64,000 nucleotides of DNA from Pyrenula massariospora (taxonomy: Eukaryota > Ascomycota > Eurotiomycetes > Pyrenulales > Pyrenulaceae): contig JAGFMI010000017.1 in assembly GCA_021030905.1 (NCBI GenBank), forward strand, positions 930,001-994,000, written 5' to 3'. The position numbers were made by a program, and so were the translations under genes. The notes below the pieces were generated by a model. It was given only the letters and a program-made list of their open reading frames with translations. It did no database searches and was not told the DNA's origin. Below are positions 41,700 through 53,449 of the stretch, in pieces (position 1 is the first letter of the stretch; each line of letters opens with the position of its first letter).

Positions 41700-43590
41700 C
41701 TAGGCAGGGTCTCCATCTCCAATTTCCCTGGAGGGCTGGTGACAGGCAGCGCTCGATCTTGGTCAGTTTATGAAGCCGTTGAACAGGGCGAAACCAGGCG
41801 GTGGCATTGTATCTGGATTATATCTGGGTCTGCTATTACTCTGAGACTGACAAAGGGGTATATGCGAGAACATTATAAGCCGATGCTATAATAAGCGAGG
41901 AGACCCCGTACCCGCACCCGCAAGCAGAGCACTCCGCCGGTAGTGCCATACCCTCAGATCTCGAATTGTCGACGAAGTTCGCCAGCCCCCGCGTCAGAGA
42001 TCCCAGCGCCATCTCCAGCCATGGGTGTCACAGATACCTTCACCCGCCACGAGCCGGAGCAAGCGACCAAGCTTGAAACGCTATGGCAGCGGGTTGAGGC
42101 CCCAGACCCCACCCATTGGAAGAGAGCCTTTGGGGGGCGAAGGCAAGCCCCGGTCTTCCCGCGTGGTAGGGGACGTTAGCCATTTACCTGGAGAGGTGTC
42201 GACTCGAATGCCCTTGCAGGCGTGTACCACACCTCCCCTCGGGTTCACCATTTGCCACCGCATCGCCCGTTGCTTCTGGCAGGCCAGCAGGCTCTGTTTC
42301 GGCACCACCGTCGACGTCGCAACCTGACCTGCACACACCATCTCGACAGGCACAACATCATGATGATGATGATCACCAGTCTCTCGCATGACTAGCTGCA
42401 TGGAGCGCCCAAACGCGGCTTGACTCGACTGAAAGTACCTGAGACCTTCCCCAGCTGAGGTGGTGGAGCGAAATACACCAATACACTGACTGGTTATTTC
42501 GTAATACATGCCGTCCCCTAGCCATCGATACGTAAAACTAGCTTGTCGCTTGTAGATTTCCATGTCGAACGCTCCACCAACTCCTGTGTGACGGACTCCG
42601 AGAAGAACATTCGACGCCTTCCCGTCTGAATATTACGGGAGGGTTAGTCCGATCATCGGGAACGTGTCTCTATTTCACTATCACCAAAATCATCGACGTA
42701 TCCGAGAGACCGAGGCCTGGCATAACCGGGGAGATCTCGCAGACCAAGCCGGCTAGCCAATCCATAACCGCGAAATTTCGCTTGTAAGCGGTGACTAGGC
42801 TATTTGGCGATGGCTCCGAGGACGAGTTGCAAGATGAGACAGCCGCCGCGATTAGTACAACTGAGGCAGCACTCTTGTAATCTCATCGACGACACCTCGA
42901 CCCTCCGGGCCATGCCTTCACGGTCATACCCGCCGCGCATCTCCCAGCCGGGGACCAGCAGGTTTTCTGAGCAGGGTGGGATGCTGTCGACGCGGGAAAT
43001 TGCGTCAAGCGAGAGTCAACAAAGCTTGACAGTCCCGACCAAGCTGGGGCAGACGATTACACCGGAGAAACTGCGCACTGAGCTTCACTACATTGCTTCT
43101 GCACTATCCTTGACGAACCATCACAGGGAGAAGATTTGCACTAGAACACATCAAATCCCTTAAGACAATGTCAAATGGACAAACAACGGCTCTTGTTGCC
43201 ACCGCATAAGCGTTGCCTACAGGCTACAAAAACAAAGAAAATCCTCCTTTCCCCTGCTTTCCACGATGCCGGTCCAGGCAGCTCTAGCTGATGATCGCAC
43301 TGTGATGGTGGCACTTTCGGTTTGATTCTGGCGGAAAATACCCTCCAGGGGGCTGATGCCAAGAGTGTTTCCAGCTGTCTCGCGGTCGAGTTTCATGCTC
43401 CCAGCGAGCCACTTAGGGTAGGATGCCGCGTTTCTGTGGCTGGGGACATGGCTATCAGTCTGCGAAGCCGTTGAAACGGGACTTTCGCCGGAATTTCCCC
43501 TGCGATCGTGCATAATCTGGCACAGTGCATCAAACTGATGAACTGGTCCAAAAACAGGCGAGGACAGGAGCGCAGCACTGGGTACGCAAA

Positions 43591-43608
43591 ACACACACAC
43601 ACACACAC
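43591..43608 (+). repeat. (AC)9 microsatellite
   Basis: Nine perfect AC units flanked by further A/C-rich bases. Confidence 0.95.
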
Positions 43609-45424
43609 ATGTTGTCAAGCTGGGGTTTACAAGTCTCTGTTCTAAATCAAGCAAAATAGCGGGTCGTGGGTGAGCGATCCAGATGAAAAAGTAGAAGGAG
43701 GGGTAGATGGTACGCTTGTCTCTACATGAAATGTACGGTTGCTCGATGTACCGCCGGCGGTTTTGTGACTAAAGTCCCACTCTTGAAGCTCCTTCGACCA
43801 CGAGGCAGCCCCACATCGCTGCTCATCAAACACTTGCACCATGTTCACCACCACTGACTAGCACTCAAACTATTGCTCAGACCTGCGGACGTGCGAGACG
43901 TGATGAGCCTGACTGTGCACAATGCTCGCCCCGTCAAGGACCTGCCCTTTAGGACCCTGCCTTCGTACCAGAACGAGAGGGGCATCGAGCGGTGGGCTGT
44001 GGAGTCGCTGCTCGAGTCGTGAAGATTTCACGACTGCCGGCCCATCCTTTTTAATCCTCGATTACGTGCAGCCAGGACAGTGGGTTGAAAAGATTTTGCA
44101 CGTCAACCCAGCCGCCTAATGACTCTGGAGACGACCCACCGATCTGGAGACCTATTCTAAGATTTTGCAACATTTATAATGGATTCTCGAACAGGCCGCA
44201 TATTTATCTGCGACGATAATGATCATCTTATTGACCGCACGTGGAGTGACCGAAATGATGCGACATTGAAATAGCCACAGAGTAAAAGAAGAAAAGAACT
44301 GTTTCCTCCGAGCGTTTTAATTCGGGTGTCTTTCACCCGTCGAAATTCCCCGACATACTATGAACGGGTCCTGTGAATGCGCCTAATATGACTGGTGAGG
44401 ATCTGTGACAGACTTACAGCGTCTACCCTTGAAGCCGCAGTAGTCGAGGCTCCGGCGAGCGAGGACCCCAGCGGAAAGAGGGGCAGAGGTGGCTTGAGCC
44501 CTACACTATAGTTGCGCGGAATATAGCTCTTATAGTCCGCTCACATATCCGTCACCATCGCCCACCGCCACCAGTCTTGATTGCAACATCAGATTGATGA
44601 CCGCCAGGCTGACCTGGGCAATATTTCGCAGGTGCTGCGGGTTCGCGTTGCTGCTGGGATAGGTGACTATTCTTACGGCAATCATAATTTCTACAAGGCG
44701 CCTCTTCTGTATGCAAAATCCCCGCGGAATAATCCGTAACAATGAGAGCGTCAGAGATTTCCCAAAACGGTTATTGGCCAAATTCCAGAGAAATGCCGGT
44801 CGTGCACTGTTCATCTATTCATTTGTCTAAAGTCTTATCTCACGAATGTCAATGCAATTGCCAGCTTCTCCACTTCAAGAGCCATCGCGCAACACTCTTT
44901 TTCATCTAGTCTAGATGGCATCACCTTTCAAGGTCGGCATTCTCGATGTTCGATTTCTGCCATACTTTCCTGGTTAACTAGCCCGAGATGATGCAGGCTA
45001 AGGAATCCTCCGCTGGAAAATCAATCCGCAGTCACTCAGCTGTCACCTCTGCAGTCACGCGGGAAACGGTGGGTGAAATGGGCATTGATTATTGTTTTGA
45101 ACCCCACCACAGAAACTTGCGTGCAGCTGTCAGCCCTGGCCAGACATGTTGCTCCTTTGAGAATGACGAGAAACTACTGGACACATGGTAAGATATGCTC
45201 TCGCTGTTCATTTTGCCGAGCTCTTAAACGATGCCTTAAGCCATGGTATACGTCCCGACAAGTCGAGACTCGTTCTATCACACCTTATAAAACCCCCTCA
45301 GAAACAGCAAAGCACTTTCGTCCAATCAAGCCCTATGCGCTAACTGTGCCTATGCCAACGCCATACAGAAGCAAGCACTCAACCAGTGATCGCCTTCGCT
45401 TAAGGCTTGGAGCCATTTACATAC

Positions 45425-45574
45425 CCTTGACATCAGATCCTCAATTTCAACCATCGCACACTGTTCCAATTCCAACCGTTGTAATTTTTCCCTTGAGAAC
45501 TTGTTGCCGTATGCAGCAGCACACTTAGTCACACCGACCTCATCTTCGAACCACCTATCACAAAAATTACCTCC
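45425..45574 (-). pseudogene. gene-like exon remnant, unknown family
   Basis: A minus-strand frame bounded by an acceptor-like TAG at about 45575 and a strong donor (AGG|GTATGT) at 45425 reads like protein: FCDRWFEDEVGVTKCAAAYG, then NKFSREKLQRLELEQCAMVE and IEDLMSR. It has a charged helical pattern, but I could not connect it to neighbouring exons. It may be a piece of a decayed gene or of a lineage-specific one. Confidence 0.35.
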
Positions 45575-46019
45575 CTACTCGGAAGACTTCGCGTTTCAGG
45601 CATTGTGCATTTTCATGGCATGTTCTTCAAGCTTCGAGCTTAGTCAAGGTTTGATGACTTGATTACTCCTGGAGATTTCCCAATGTGATATACAATGCAC
45701 ATTCACTGAACGATAAATTTTGCTAAACTGCTTCAATAGAGAACGATAAAGGGTACACACTCCGGAAATGTGTCCATGTTACACACCACTTTCGCTTCAA
45801 CAATTCTCGCATTGACCTTTGAGACCTCTCTTGTCTTTAAAGTACAAGTAGGGAGATTTAGGTATGGAATGGGTCTATGGCGCTTTGTACCCGACCTAGC
45901 TCGATGTTATGTGGCTTGCTGCGGCTCCTATAACCCATTCTACCTTTTAAGTACCTCAAACCTGTATGATGTTAATAGTCTCCTTTCACCCCACATTCAA
46001 GCTGTGCGTCCTCTTCATC

Positions 46020-46395
46020 ACAGTACCACAACCCTCTTCAGATTTGTCATGGTACGCGGCTGGCTCTGCGCTTTGAGACACATTTGAAGCAGGAAATCTC
46101 GGAGATTTTCGTCGAAGGCGCAGGGTGCTGGATCAGATATGTGCTCGAACCATGGAGTAGTGATCATGCATGGAAGGTACGCCGCTTCCTCCCGCCGGGA
46201 TGTGCTTTTCACCTGTTCCTACCTTCGCTTACTTACTGGCTTTCCCCTGCACCTCTGCGAGTCATGGCGCTTTTGAGGTTACTTTTCCCGGATATGCGGG
46301 CTGTACATCACTCCTTCCGATTGTCAGATAATGAATTGTTGTTGACTCTTGGATCATATTTCAGTGATAGAGTCACAGCTGTGGCATTCCCCTGA
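46020..46395 (-). pseudogene. gene-like remnant, unknown family
   Basis: Minus-strand sequence with protein-like pieces (GNATAVTLSLKYDPRVNNNS; CTARISGKSNLKSAMTRRG), a perfect GTAAGT donor near 46228, and then WFEHISDPAPCAFDENLRDF. The frame is interrupted, so it looks broken. No family was recognised. Confidence 0.3.
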
Positions 46396-47504
46396 TCTAA
46401 GCATATTCGTGCAATTTCCTTAAGGGGCGATTTCTCCGTTAAGATCTTTACTCCATTGCGCAACCGAGTACAGCAATCCTGATATGTTAGTTGACGCTTA
46501 GTATTCCCTTGTCTTGGTCTTTTATGTCAATATCCTTGGTGCATGGTGGGAGTGCAGTTGAATCACTCTTATCGCTTGGTCATACTAGTATTTTTTAAGC
46601 GCCGAATGTCGCCTTTGACCTGCTCGCTCTCAATTTTGGTTCTGAAAAGAAAACGATTAGAATGGCCGGTAGATCCTACAAGAATCGTACCAGATTTATT
46701 GCTTGAGAAATGGTACTCTAGCGGTATGCTCAGAGTGGGTCTTCTCCTGCACCTTAGAAAAGGAAGCGTAAAGTGTACTCTCTCAGTGAGTTGCATTTTC
46801 TTTTAAGATGTTCTATTCTTAGAATAAAAATTTCCTTTAATCAATTCAGGACGGATTCTTTTTCAAAAAGCAAGAAGGCTTCATTCAAGCATCACAAAAG
46901 GTATTTCGGCTTACTCTTCTGTTGATCGGCAAATTGTTTCGGCTGCTGTGGCAAAGCTCAGGGTAAGATATACGACACGGCGAGCCATACAAATAAGCCA
47001 TTAGACGACAATGAAGGCCTATTCATTGTTATTTTAACGAACGTCCTTACTATTCCTTCTTGTTCGAGAAATGATACCTCTTCTTGTATCTTTTCTTAGG
47101 TCCTCGCCATTAATTGTTTAGGAGAAAGAGTTAGTTACGGAGTATTTCTATTTTTTCTATTTGGGAGATGGATGAGATTTCTGTCACGAGTATAGGGCAG
47201 AATCTATCTGTGTGAAGGGTGCAATTGATCTCATGCTAGTAAGATTCACGGTCCCATTCAGGTTGCGCTTCATGACGGGTAATAACTTGTATTCACTCGA
47301 AAAAGATCAAACTTCCGCCGTTGGCATACACAACGTTACTAGATCACGACCCATCCGAATGGACTCGAGACTGCCTTGCTTGTTTCAAATTCCAAGCCGG
47401 ACACAACCACTTGGCTACCCTTGCATACGAAAAGTCTGCCTTCGGCGCATTTCTTGTGGCAACATCTCGAGATCCATCCACCTCCAGGCAATTACCAAAC
47501 GAAG

Positions 47505-47568
47505 ACACTGCGCAGGAGACACTGCACGGGAGATACTGTGCGGGAGATACTGTGCGGGAGAAACTGCC
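47505..47568 (+). repeat. 14-bp tandem minisatellite, about 4.5 copies
   Basis: Units at 47505, 47519, 47533 and 47547 read ACACTGCGCAGGAG, ACACTGCACGGGAG and twice ATACTGTGCGGGAG, then a partial AAACTGCC. Two units are identical. A 14-bp period is not a multiple of three, which argues against coding. Confidence 0.9.
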
Positions 47569-49599
47569 CCCCATTTTCAAGAGTCTCGATGCCTGGCTAC
47601 AGTGCATCTCGCCCGCGTTTCGCTTATGCTTGAGGACGAAAGTCTTTCCAAGTCATCGGGCTGACGTGGCTGTAACCGCTGTGGATGCTTCTCACTGAGA
47701 CAGCAGCGCTGTCCTTGGGCTTGGCGATGGCGAGCTTAGAAAGACGTCTGTTGATCGGGGACGTGGTCTTTCGCCGAGATCCCCGCCCAAACGTGGATCG
47801 TTCAGAGGCTGCTGTGGGCCGTCTGGGGGATCCGTTGGCGACTCTGGCTGCTTGTTACACCGATTCCCGGAAGCCGGAAGCTTTGTGTGATCTCCCATTC
47901 ACTGCATGCCAGACTTGCTTTTGACGATGTTGGCGGTGTCGCTCTCCCTGCCTTGTGTGCCGTGAGACTGCTATTGTTTTGTTGCCTACCTTCTCTGTCC
48001 CTATCTCGACCGTTGTTGCGCTCGTGTAGCGTCCATGTATTCTTACTCCCCTGATCCCTGCATCCCGTGAGCTTTTTGGGGGCCAGCTCAGTGTTTCCTT
48101 CTTTTTGCATGGGACCGGGTGCTGCCGAGGTTCTCTCGATGAGGCAGTGGGTTTCTCGAGGGCATGATTGTCCCACGATACGCGGGACGCAATGCACACC
48201 ATTGCCCGCCTGAGGGCTAAGCACGGTTCCCGCACGGCTGCTGATGGTGCCTTGCATCGATGCGGGTGATTGCTGAGAGAACGGAAGGTGACACCGCTGT
48301 TAGGCTCGTGGTCCTTCCGCTATCCGGCTGAATCTGACGGCTGGCTCCGCGGCCTCGCTGCCATCTCAGCCTTCAACGCCTGATCAGCATGAACCCTTGC
48401 CTCGTGCTCTCCCTGGCCTTGGATCGTCGCTTTCAGACTTGCCAGGGAAATATCACCGACGTTTCTATGAACGAAAGGTGTTTTCTCTGGCTATTCCTAG
48501 AATGTGGCGGCCATGTGCATTCTGCTGATCTCTTGTCCGCTAATCCAATGCTTGTCCCAAACTTCGATGACGATCTCCTATATCTAATCGAGAAGCTGGG
48601 CATGCTCTTGCCACGAGTACACGGTCTTTTCGTTCCGAGCCCTACCGTCTCCATACATCCACTCCGCTCCTGCATGTACTGCAACGGACCCTCTCTCAAA
48701 CTCGTCGTGTTGAGCATCAAATCCTTTCACACCCTCATTTGCCTGAGGCACATTCCAGTGTCGCCGGTCCAGATCTCCAAGCCGCCGTCCACTGTGTAAA
48801 TCCCGTAGAGGCGGCGAGGATGTTTCAGGCTCGTTGTCAGTGTCTGCATCCGTACAGCGCCTCCCTGACAAATCGTTAAAACGATCCTCATTAGGATAGG
48901 GGTTACGAGCGCCAGTAGGATCTCGATCGTACGCAACTCTGGGGCGGTGGAGAAGATACGCATCGTGAGCTCGAACACGGGACGTTGATGTTGGGCATAG
49001 ATTTGCAACAACAGCGAGGACAGCGAGATGCACTCGTGGTGTATTGTATGGCAGCAGAAGCTGTATGGGAAGATCGTGCCGGTTGGGGAAATGTGGGGGT
49101 GGGGGCAGGACTGTCATGTCACCTTATAAACTCAAGGCAGGGGGGATGACAAGGTGGGTAGGACAAACGTGTTTGAAGCTGGCCCCAGAAGAGAATGATT
49201 AGCGAAGGTATATTTTCTTTTGCAGATAGAGGAATAAGTGTGGAGTAGATTAGACGCACGGACAAAGATCTGTTCCACATGCTGCATTTGGCGAGAAAAG
49301 CCCGAGTGTCATGTGTCTGGGCTTCACACCCACAAATAGCCTGTAGGACGTGATGTATGATTAGAATATTGCATGTACGTGAAGATAACGGGCACAAGGC
49401 TGAGCGTATCCAAGCAAGGCATGCTTCTTCGACAAGTGGTGGGCTTCGGAGTAGATCTGTTCTTGTTAACCGTCGTTATTTGAAACACTGAAGCGAAGAT
49501 CTAGACTAAGCTGTGCTGTCCAAAAAGTAAAATAGTCATATCCAGGAAGAAATCGCCACCAAGCACAAGGTACTCGGTAACAATCAGCCTTGCAAGCTC

Positions 49600-51240
49600 T
49601 TCAAAAAATCATCACAAACTTTTGAATAGGGCCGACGCCTACTGGGCCGAGGGAATACTGGAACTCTGGGCTCTGCTACAACATTGTTAAGTGTCGTCGT
49701 ACTTGCACATCCGCCCCTGACCATCTCACCTGTCGTCCAATTCAAAAATACGCCGGATAAGCTCCTCATCAGCGAATCGCCATCTTGCAAATGAAGCGGA
49801 CTTTTCACAATCTTTGTTGCCATCGTTCCGTGCGAAGATGTGTTCCATGGGTTCGTCATCCGCGGGTTTTGATCTCGTAATTCAAATTGCTCGATTCGTC
49901 AAGTTCCTCGCCACCATCTTCGTGTTGCGAGAGCTACCTCTCATTGTCATCCTACCTTCTCAAAGGCGTCCTCTCATCGCGAGTATTCGGTCTCGGCAGG
50001 GGCTTCGTCAAGACATCCGCCCCCCACCGATCCTTATACTGATCGAATTTAGACTGCTGATGCATTGTCCAAACCTGATAGGCTTCCATGGATGGCATGT
50101 CTTGGGGGCCAAAACAATGGCCAGCGCCCCAAGCGTCGGCGTGATAGACTTTTGTGAGCGTACCGTCGGGGTTTTGGACGGCGAGGCTGTCAACGAAGTC
50201 ATGAATAATGTGACCGCGACTGGCTGATCACAAGGAGGTCGCCGACGTAGGTCCGAGAGGACTGTCCACTATTCGGCAGAATTCCTCTGATGTGAGTTCG
50301 TATCGGGATTTGATCAAAATGATGCAGTGTCTGTACTGATTGGAGGTTATCGTAGACCAGAAAAGATTCATTTGCTAGGCCTGCTCTGCTAGAGCTGCCT
50401 GAGTTTGTTGCAGCCTGCTGTGGGACATGGATGGCCCTCCCAGAGACGAGGCAGGCTTTGCACTGAACAAACGGCTGCCAAAGTAGCATATGCTCAATCC
50501 GTCCATATAGCGTGGTCCGTTTGGCACATCCGACTCAATCGCAAACAGGCCACGCCATGCGTCGGGGTAGCCAAAATGCCTCCTCGAAGCGCAAGCCGTT
50601 GAAAGCAGACTCGAGTGAAAGTCGCCAAGGATCAAAAGTATAAGACACCATCATCGTTCGAAAGATCAAACGACATATTTCTGTCGTAAGGAAAAAGAAG
50701 GCTTGTACAAACATTTTCTTGCGTCAGTTCCGAGAGGGAGAGGACACGTCGCTTCGCAACTCTCTGAGGGCACTTTAAGTAAGATTCGAACGCATATGGA
50801 TGTAGGTACTCGCAGTATTCTGGACGATTAAGAAAGCCGAGACGTGAGTATAAAAAATGCCACGGTCTCGTTTTTCATGTTAACAGAAGATCTCGCCCGG
50901 CTTTCACGCAACCCTACTAAGGAAACAAAAATCTGTTCAAGCTCTTTCAGAAAACTGGAACTAAGACAAATTGCGCGTTGTGACCAGGATGAGAGAATGA
51001 GAAGGTTTATAAAACCTACATGGGGTACATGGAGGCTCATCTGGCTGAGGGATCACACTGCTGTTCGTCGCTGTCGTACTCAGCAACAAGGACTGGGAAC
51101 TGGTTGCCACCGACAACGTCGACGGCATGATCAGGCATCCCACAAAACGCTCCAATGAGAAGGGCCTCATCCACACTTTTTCCTTTTCTGCCTTTCCATT
51201 GTTGCTTGATCCGATTGAATTAGGCGTTGCGATGTCAAGA
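49600..51240 (-). pseudogene. decayed gene of unknown family
   Basis: Protein-like segments follow one another on the minus strand in changing frames. Examples in order: ALLIGAFCGMPDHAVDVVGG (about 51.1 kb), RPEYCEYLHPYAFESYLKC and LLFPYDRNMSFDLSNDDG (50.9-50.65 kb), WRGLFAIESDVPNGPRYMDG (50.55 kb), YHADAWGAGHCFGPQDMPSM (50.1 kb), and FADEELIRRIFELDD (49.75 kb) before a GTGAGA donor. Some changes may be introns; others cannot be explained by good splice sites. I did not recognise the family. Codon pattern resembles the host's own genes, so it is probably a host gene decayed or mis-assembled. The 51.1-kb piece may belong to a separate gene. Confidence 0.5.
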
Positions 51241-51422
51241 ATATCGATGACCATGATGGATGAACCTGGGTAGACTACGGCCCGCATCAGTCACTCGGGG
51301 AGCGACGCTGAGTGGAACGAGGTAGTCTGTGAGAAAGAAACGCATTGATCCAGCGATCCGATGGCTTGAGGGTTTCCTTGATTGATAGCGGTCCTCTACG
51401 AGGGAACACGAGATACGACGCG

Positions 51423-51430
51423 TATAAAAT
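51423..51430 (+). promoter_or_regulatory. TATA-like element upstream of DPL1
   Basis: TATAAAAT lies about 150 bp upstream of the chosen start codon of the S1P-lyase gene, adjoining an ACGCGT hexamer (51418-51423). Its role is inferred from position. Confidence 0.4.
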
Positions 51431-51581
51431 TTTTAGCCGAGCGGACCTCCTCCCCATGGCAAAGCTTCTCCAACGCCGTCGCTCCGTCCCCGCACCGCTC
51501 CATCCGAAAAGACTTCGATGTTTTTCTTTCCACCGTTCTTTCGATGATCATGGTCTTCAACGTCTCTTCTATAGAGGTGCG

Positions 51582-53449
51582 ATGGGCTCTTCACCTCTTC
51601 CTGTGAGCTTGCAGAGCAAGTTCAAAAGCTCCAGACCCTCTCGACTATCATCCCTAAGTTTCAACCTCGAATTGTGAGTCCCCCCCGCTTCCCATGTGAA
51701 GCACCCCGGCTGAAGAGATCTCAGGCTCCGGAATATCATTTTCATCCTTTTCCTCCTCAGATGGACCAGGAAATCATTCTACACCGTCCGCGGTCATGGT
51801 ATCATTGGATCGGTGGTGTTGGCCTATTTCAACCTCCGCAAAAGCGCGTACAAGCTGTTCCTGCGTGCACCTGGAGTCAAGTCGCAGATAGATAAGCAAG
51901 TGGCGACGAGCATTGCAGGAATAGAGGAGAAGATTGCACCTTCAGGTCCTGGAGTGACTCGTTACCTTACGATACCGAAGGAGCCATGGACAGAGGACCA
52001 ATTACGCGCAGAGCTAGACACGTTGCAAGGGATGAAGCACACAAGATGGGAAGACGGCAAGGTCAGCGGAGCGGTCTACCACGGGGGCGATGAGCTCCTG
52101 GACATACAAGCAGATGCAATGAGACGTTTCAGTGTTGCCAACCCAATTCATCCTGATGTATTCCCAGCGGTCAGGAAGATGGAAGCTGAAGTGGTTGCAA
52201 TGGTGTGCAAAAAGCAAAAGCTCGGTCGAGAGGACGTGCTGACGCTCCCTCCAGGTTCTTGCGATGTTCAATGCGCCGGCTTCGGGAGCTGGGTGTACCA
52301 CGAGTGGCGGTACTGAGTCCATCCTGATGGCCGTCTTAGCTGCTCGTCAAAAGGCTGCTGCAGAGCGCGGCATCACAGAGCCCGAAATGTAAGCCCTCAG
52401 CACCCTTTTCTCGCTCCTGCCTAAATATTTCCTTTAGCATTATTCCCTCGACAGCCCATGCAGCGTTCGTGAAAGCTGCCTCCTACTTCAAGATCAAAGT
52501 TCACACCGTCCCTTGTCCAAAGCCCCATTGTCGTGTATCCGTACCGCAGGTCAGACGCTTGGTCAATCCCAACACTGTCCTCCTGGTCGGGTCAGCCCCA
52601 AATTACCCCCACGGGGTCGTCGATGATATTCCATCTCTGTCGCGTCTCGCTCAATCCAAAAATATCCCCCTTCATGTCGATTGCTGTCTAGGTTCCTTGC
52701 TCATGCCATATCTCTCTCGCGCTGGATTTCCATCTCCCTGGTCAGAGTCAGGTGGCTTTGACTTTCGGCTTCCCGGTGTGACATCCATCAGCGTAGACAC
52801 GCACAAATACGGCTTTGCACCAAAGGGGAACAGTGTGATTCTCTACCGTAGCAAGACAATTCGCCGATACCAGTATTTCGTCTATCCCGAGTGGTCGGGT
52901 GGGGTATACGGTTCTCCCAGCATGGCAGGCTCACGTCCAGGCGCTCTTATCGCGGGGACTTGGGCAAGCATGATGGCCGTTGGAGAAGCCGGATATATCG
53001 ACAGTTGCCACAAGATAGTCGGTACGGCTAAGACAATCGAAAATGCAGTCCGTGAGCATCCGTCTCTGTCATCCTGTCTTCGCATTCTTGGAGAACCTCA
53101 GGTCAGCGTTGTCGCCTTCGAATGCGTTGATCCGGCCATAGACATATACGACATCGCTGACGCCATGGCTGGCCGAGGCTGGCATCTCAATGCTTTGCAA
53201 GAGCCACCTGGGATACACATCGCGGTCACAACTCCGATGGTCAAGGCCGTGGAGCCTCTCATTAATGACCTGGTGGAGGTCGTGGATGCAGAGAAAGAAA
53301 AGGCCCTCAAGGTGGTGAACGAAGGAAAAGTTATAGAAAAGAAAAAAGGAGATAAGGCTGCACTGTATGGCGTGGCAGGAAAGCTGCCGGATAAGAGTGT
53401 CGTCGCACGGCTATGTGAGGGTTTCCTGGATACGCTGTACAAAGCGTAG
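51582..53449 (+). CDS. DPL1: sphingosine-1-phosphate lyase
   Basis: PLP enzyme of the ER that cleaves phosphorylated long-chain bases to an aldehyde and phosphoethanolamine, the exit step of sphingolipid breakdown. Exons 51582-51673, 51725-52202, 52255-52388, 52438-53449 (introns of 51, 52 and 49 bp) give 571 residues. One membrane segment at about 32-45 (NIIFILFLLRWTRKSFY), then APGVKSQIDKQVATSIAGIE, the block HTRWEDGKVSGAVYHGGDEL, VAMVLAMFNAPASGAG joined over intron 2, TTSGGTESILMAVLAARQKA and the PLP-lysine motif DTHKYGFAPKG (Lys358). The chosen acceptor at 51725 restores the membrane segment; a later one would delete it. An upstream in-frame ATG (51459) cannot be excluded. Confidence 0.92.

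Larger units (their letters stand above)
41700..51581. other. 10-kb island without intact genes
   Basis: From upstream of the coiled-coil gene to the S1P-lyase gene no intact gene is visible, whereas the rest of the window has about one gene per 2 kb. ORFs are mostly 60-150 codons on both strands. The island holds decayed gene-like pieces (45425-45574, 46020-46395 and 49600-51240, all minus), a CA repeat and a 14-bp minisatellite. The single ORF of 160 codons at 42081-42563 (-) has no recognisable domain. Confidence 0.6.

Noticed and set aside
42081-42563. 160-codon minus-strand ORF
   Set aside because: No recognisable domain or splice context; it could be real but is not supported by sequence alone.
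43171-43854. Minus-strand ORFs flanking the AC repeat
   Set aside because: Some stretches look protein-like, but no pair of splice sites joins them in frame.
47212-47698. Overlapping ORFs of 85-150 codons around the minisatellite
   Set aside because: All cross the 14-bp repeat, which would shift frame with copy number, and none has a domain.
48389-49117. ORFs of 95-177 codons on both strands
   Set aside because: Three frames overlap over the same stretch with none clearly coding; no domain recognised.
50760-50800. TTCGAA-containing stretch resembling a tRNA T-loop
   Set aside because: The flanking bases do not form a T-stem, and no acceptor stem or anticodon arm fits.
51674-51760. Longer first intron of DPL1 ending at 51760
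   Set aside because: It keeps the frame but removes the conserved membrane segment; the acceptor at 51724 gives a typical 51-bp intron and restores it.
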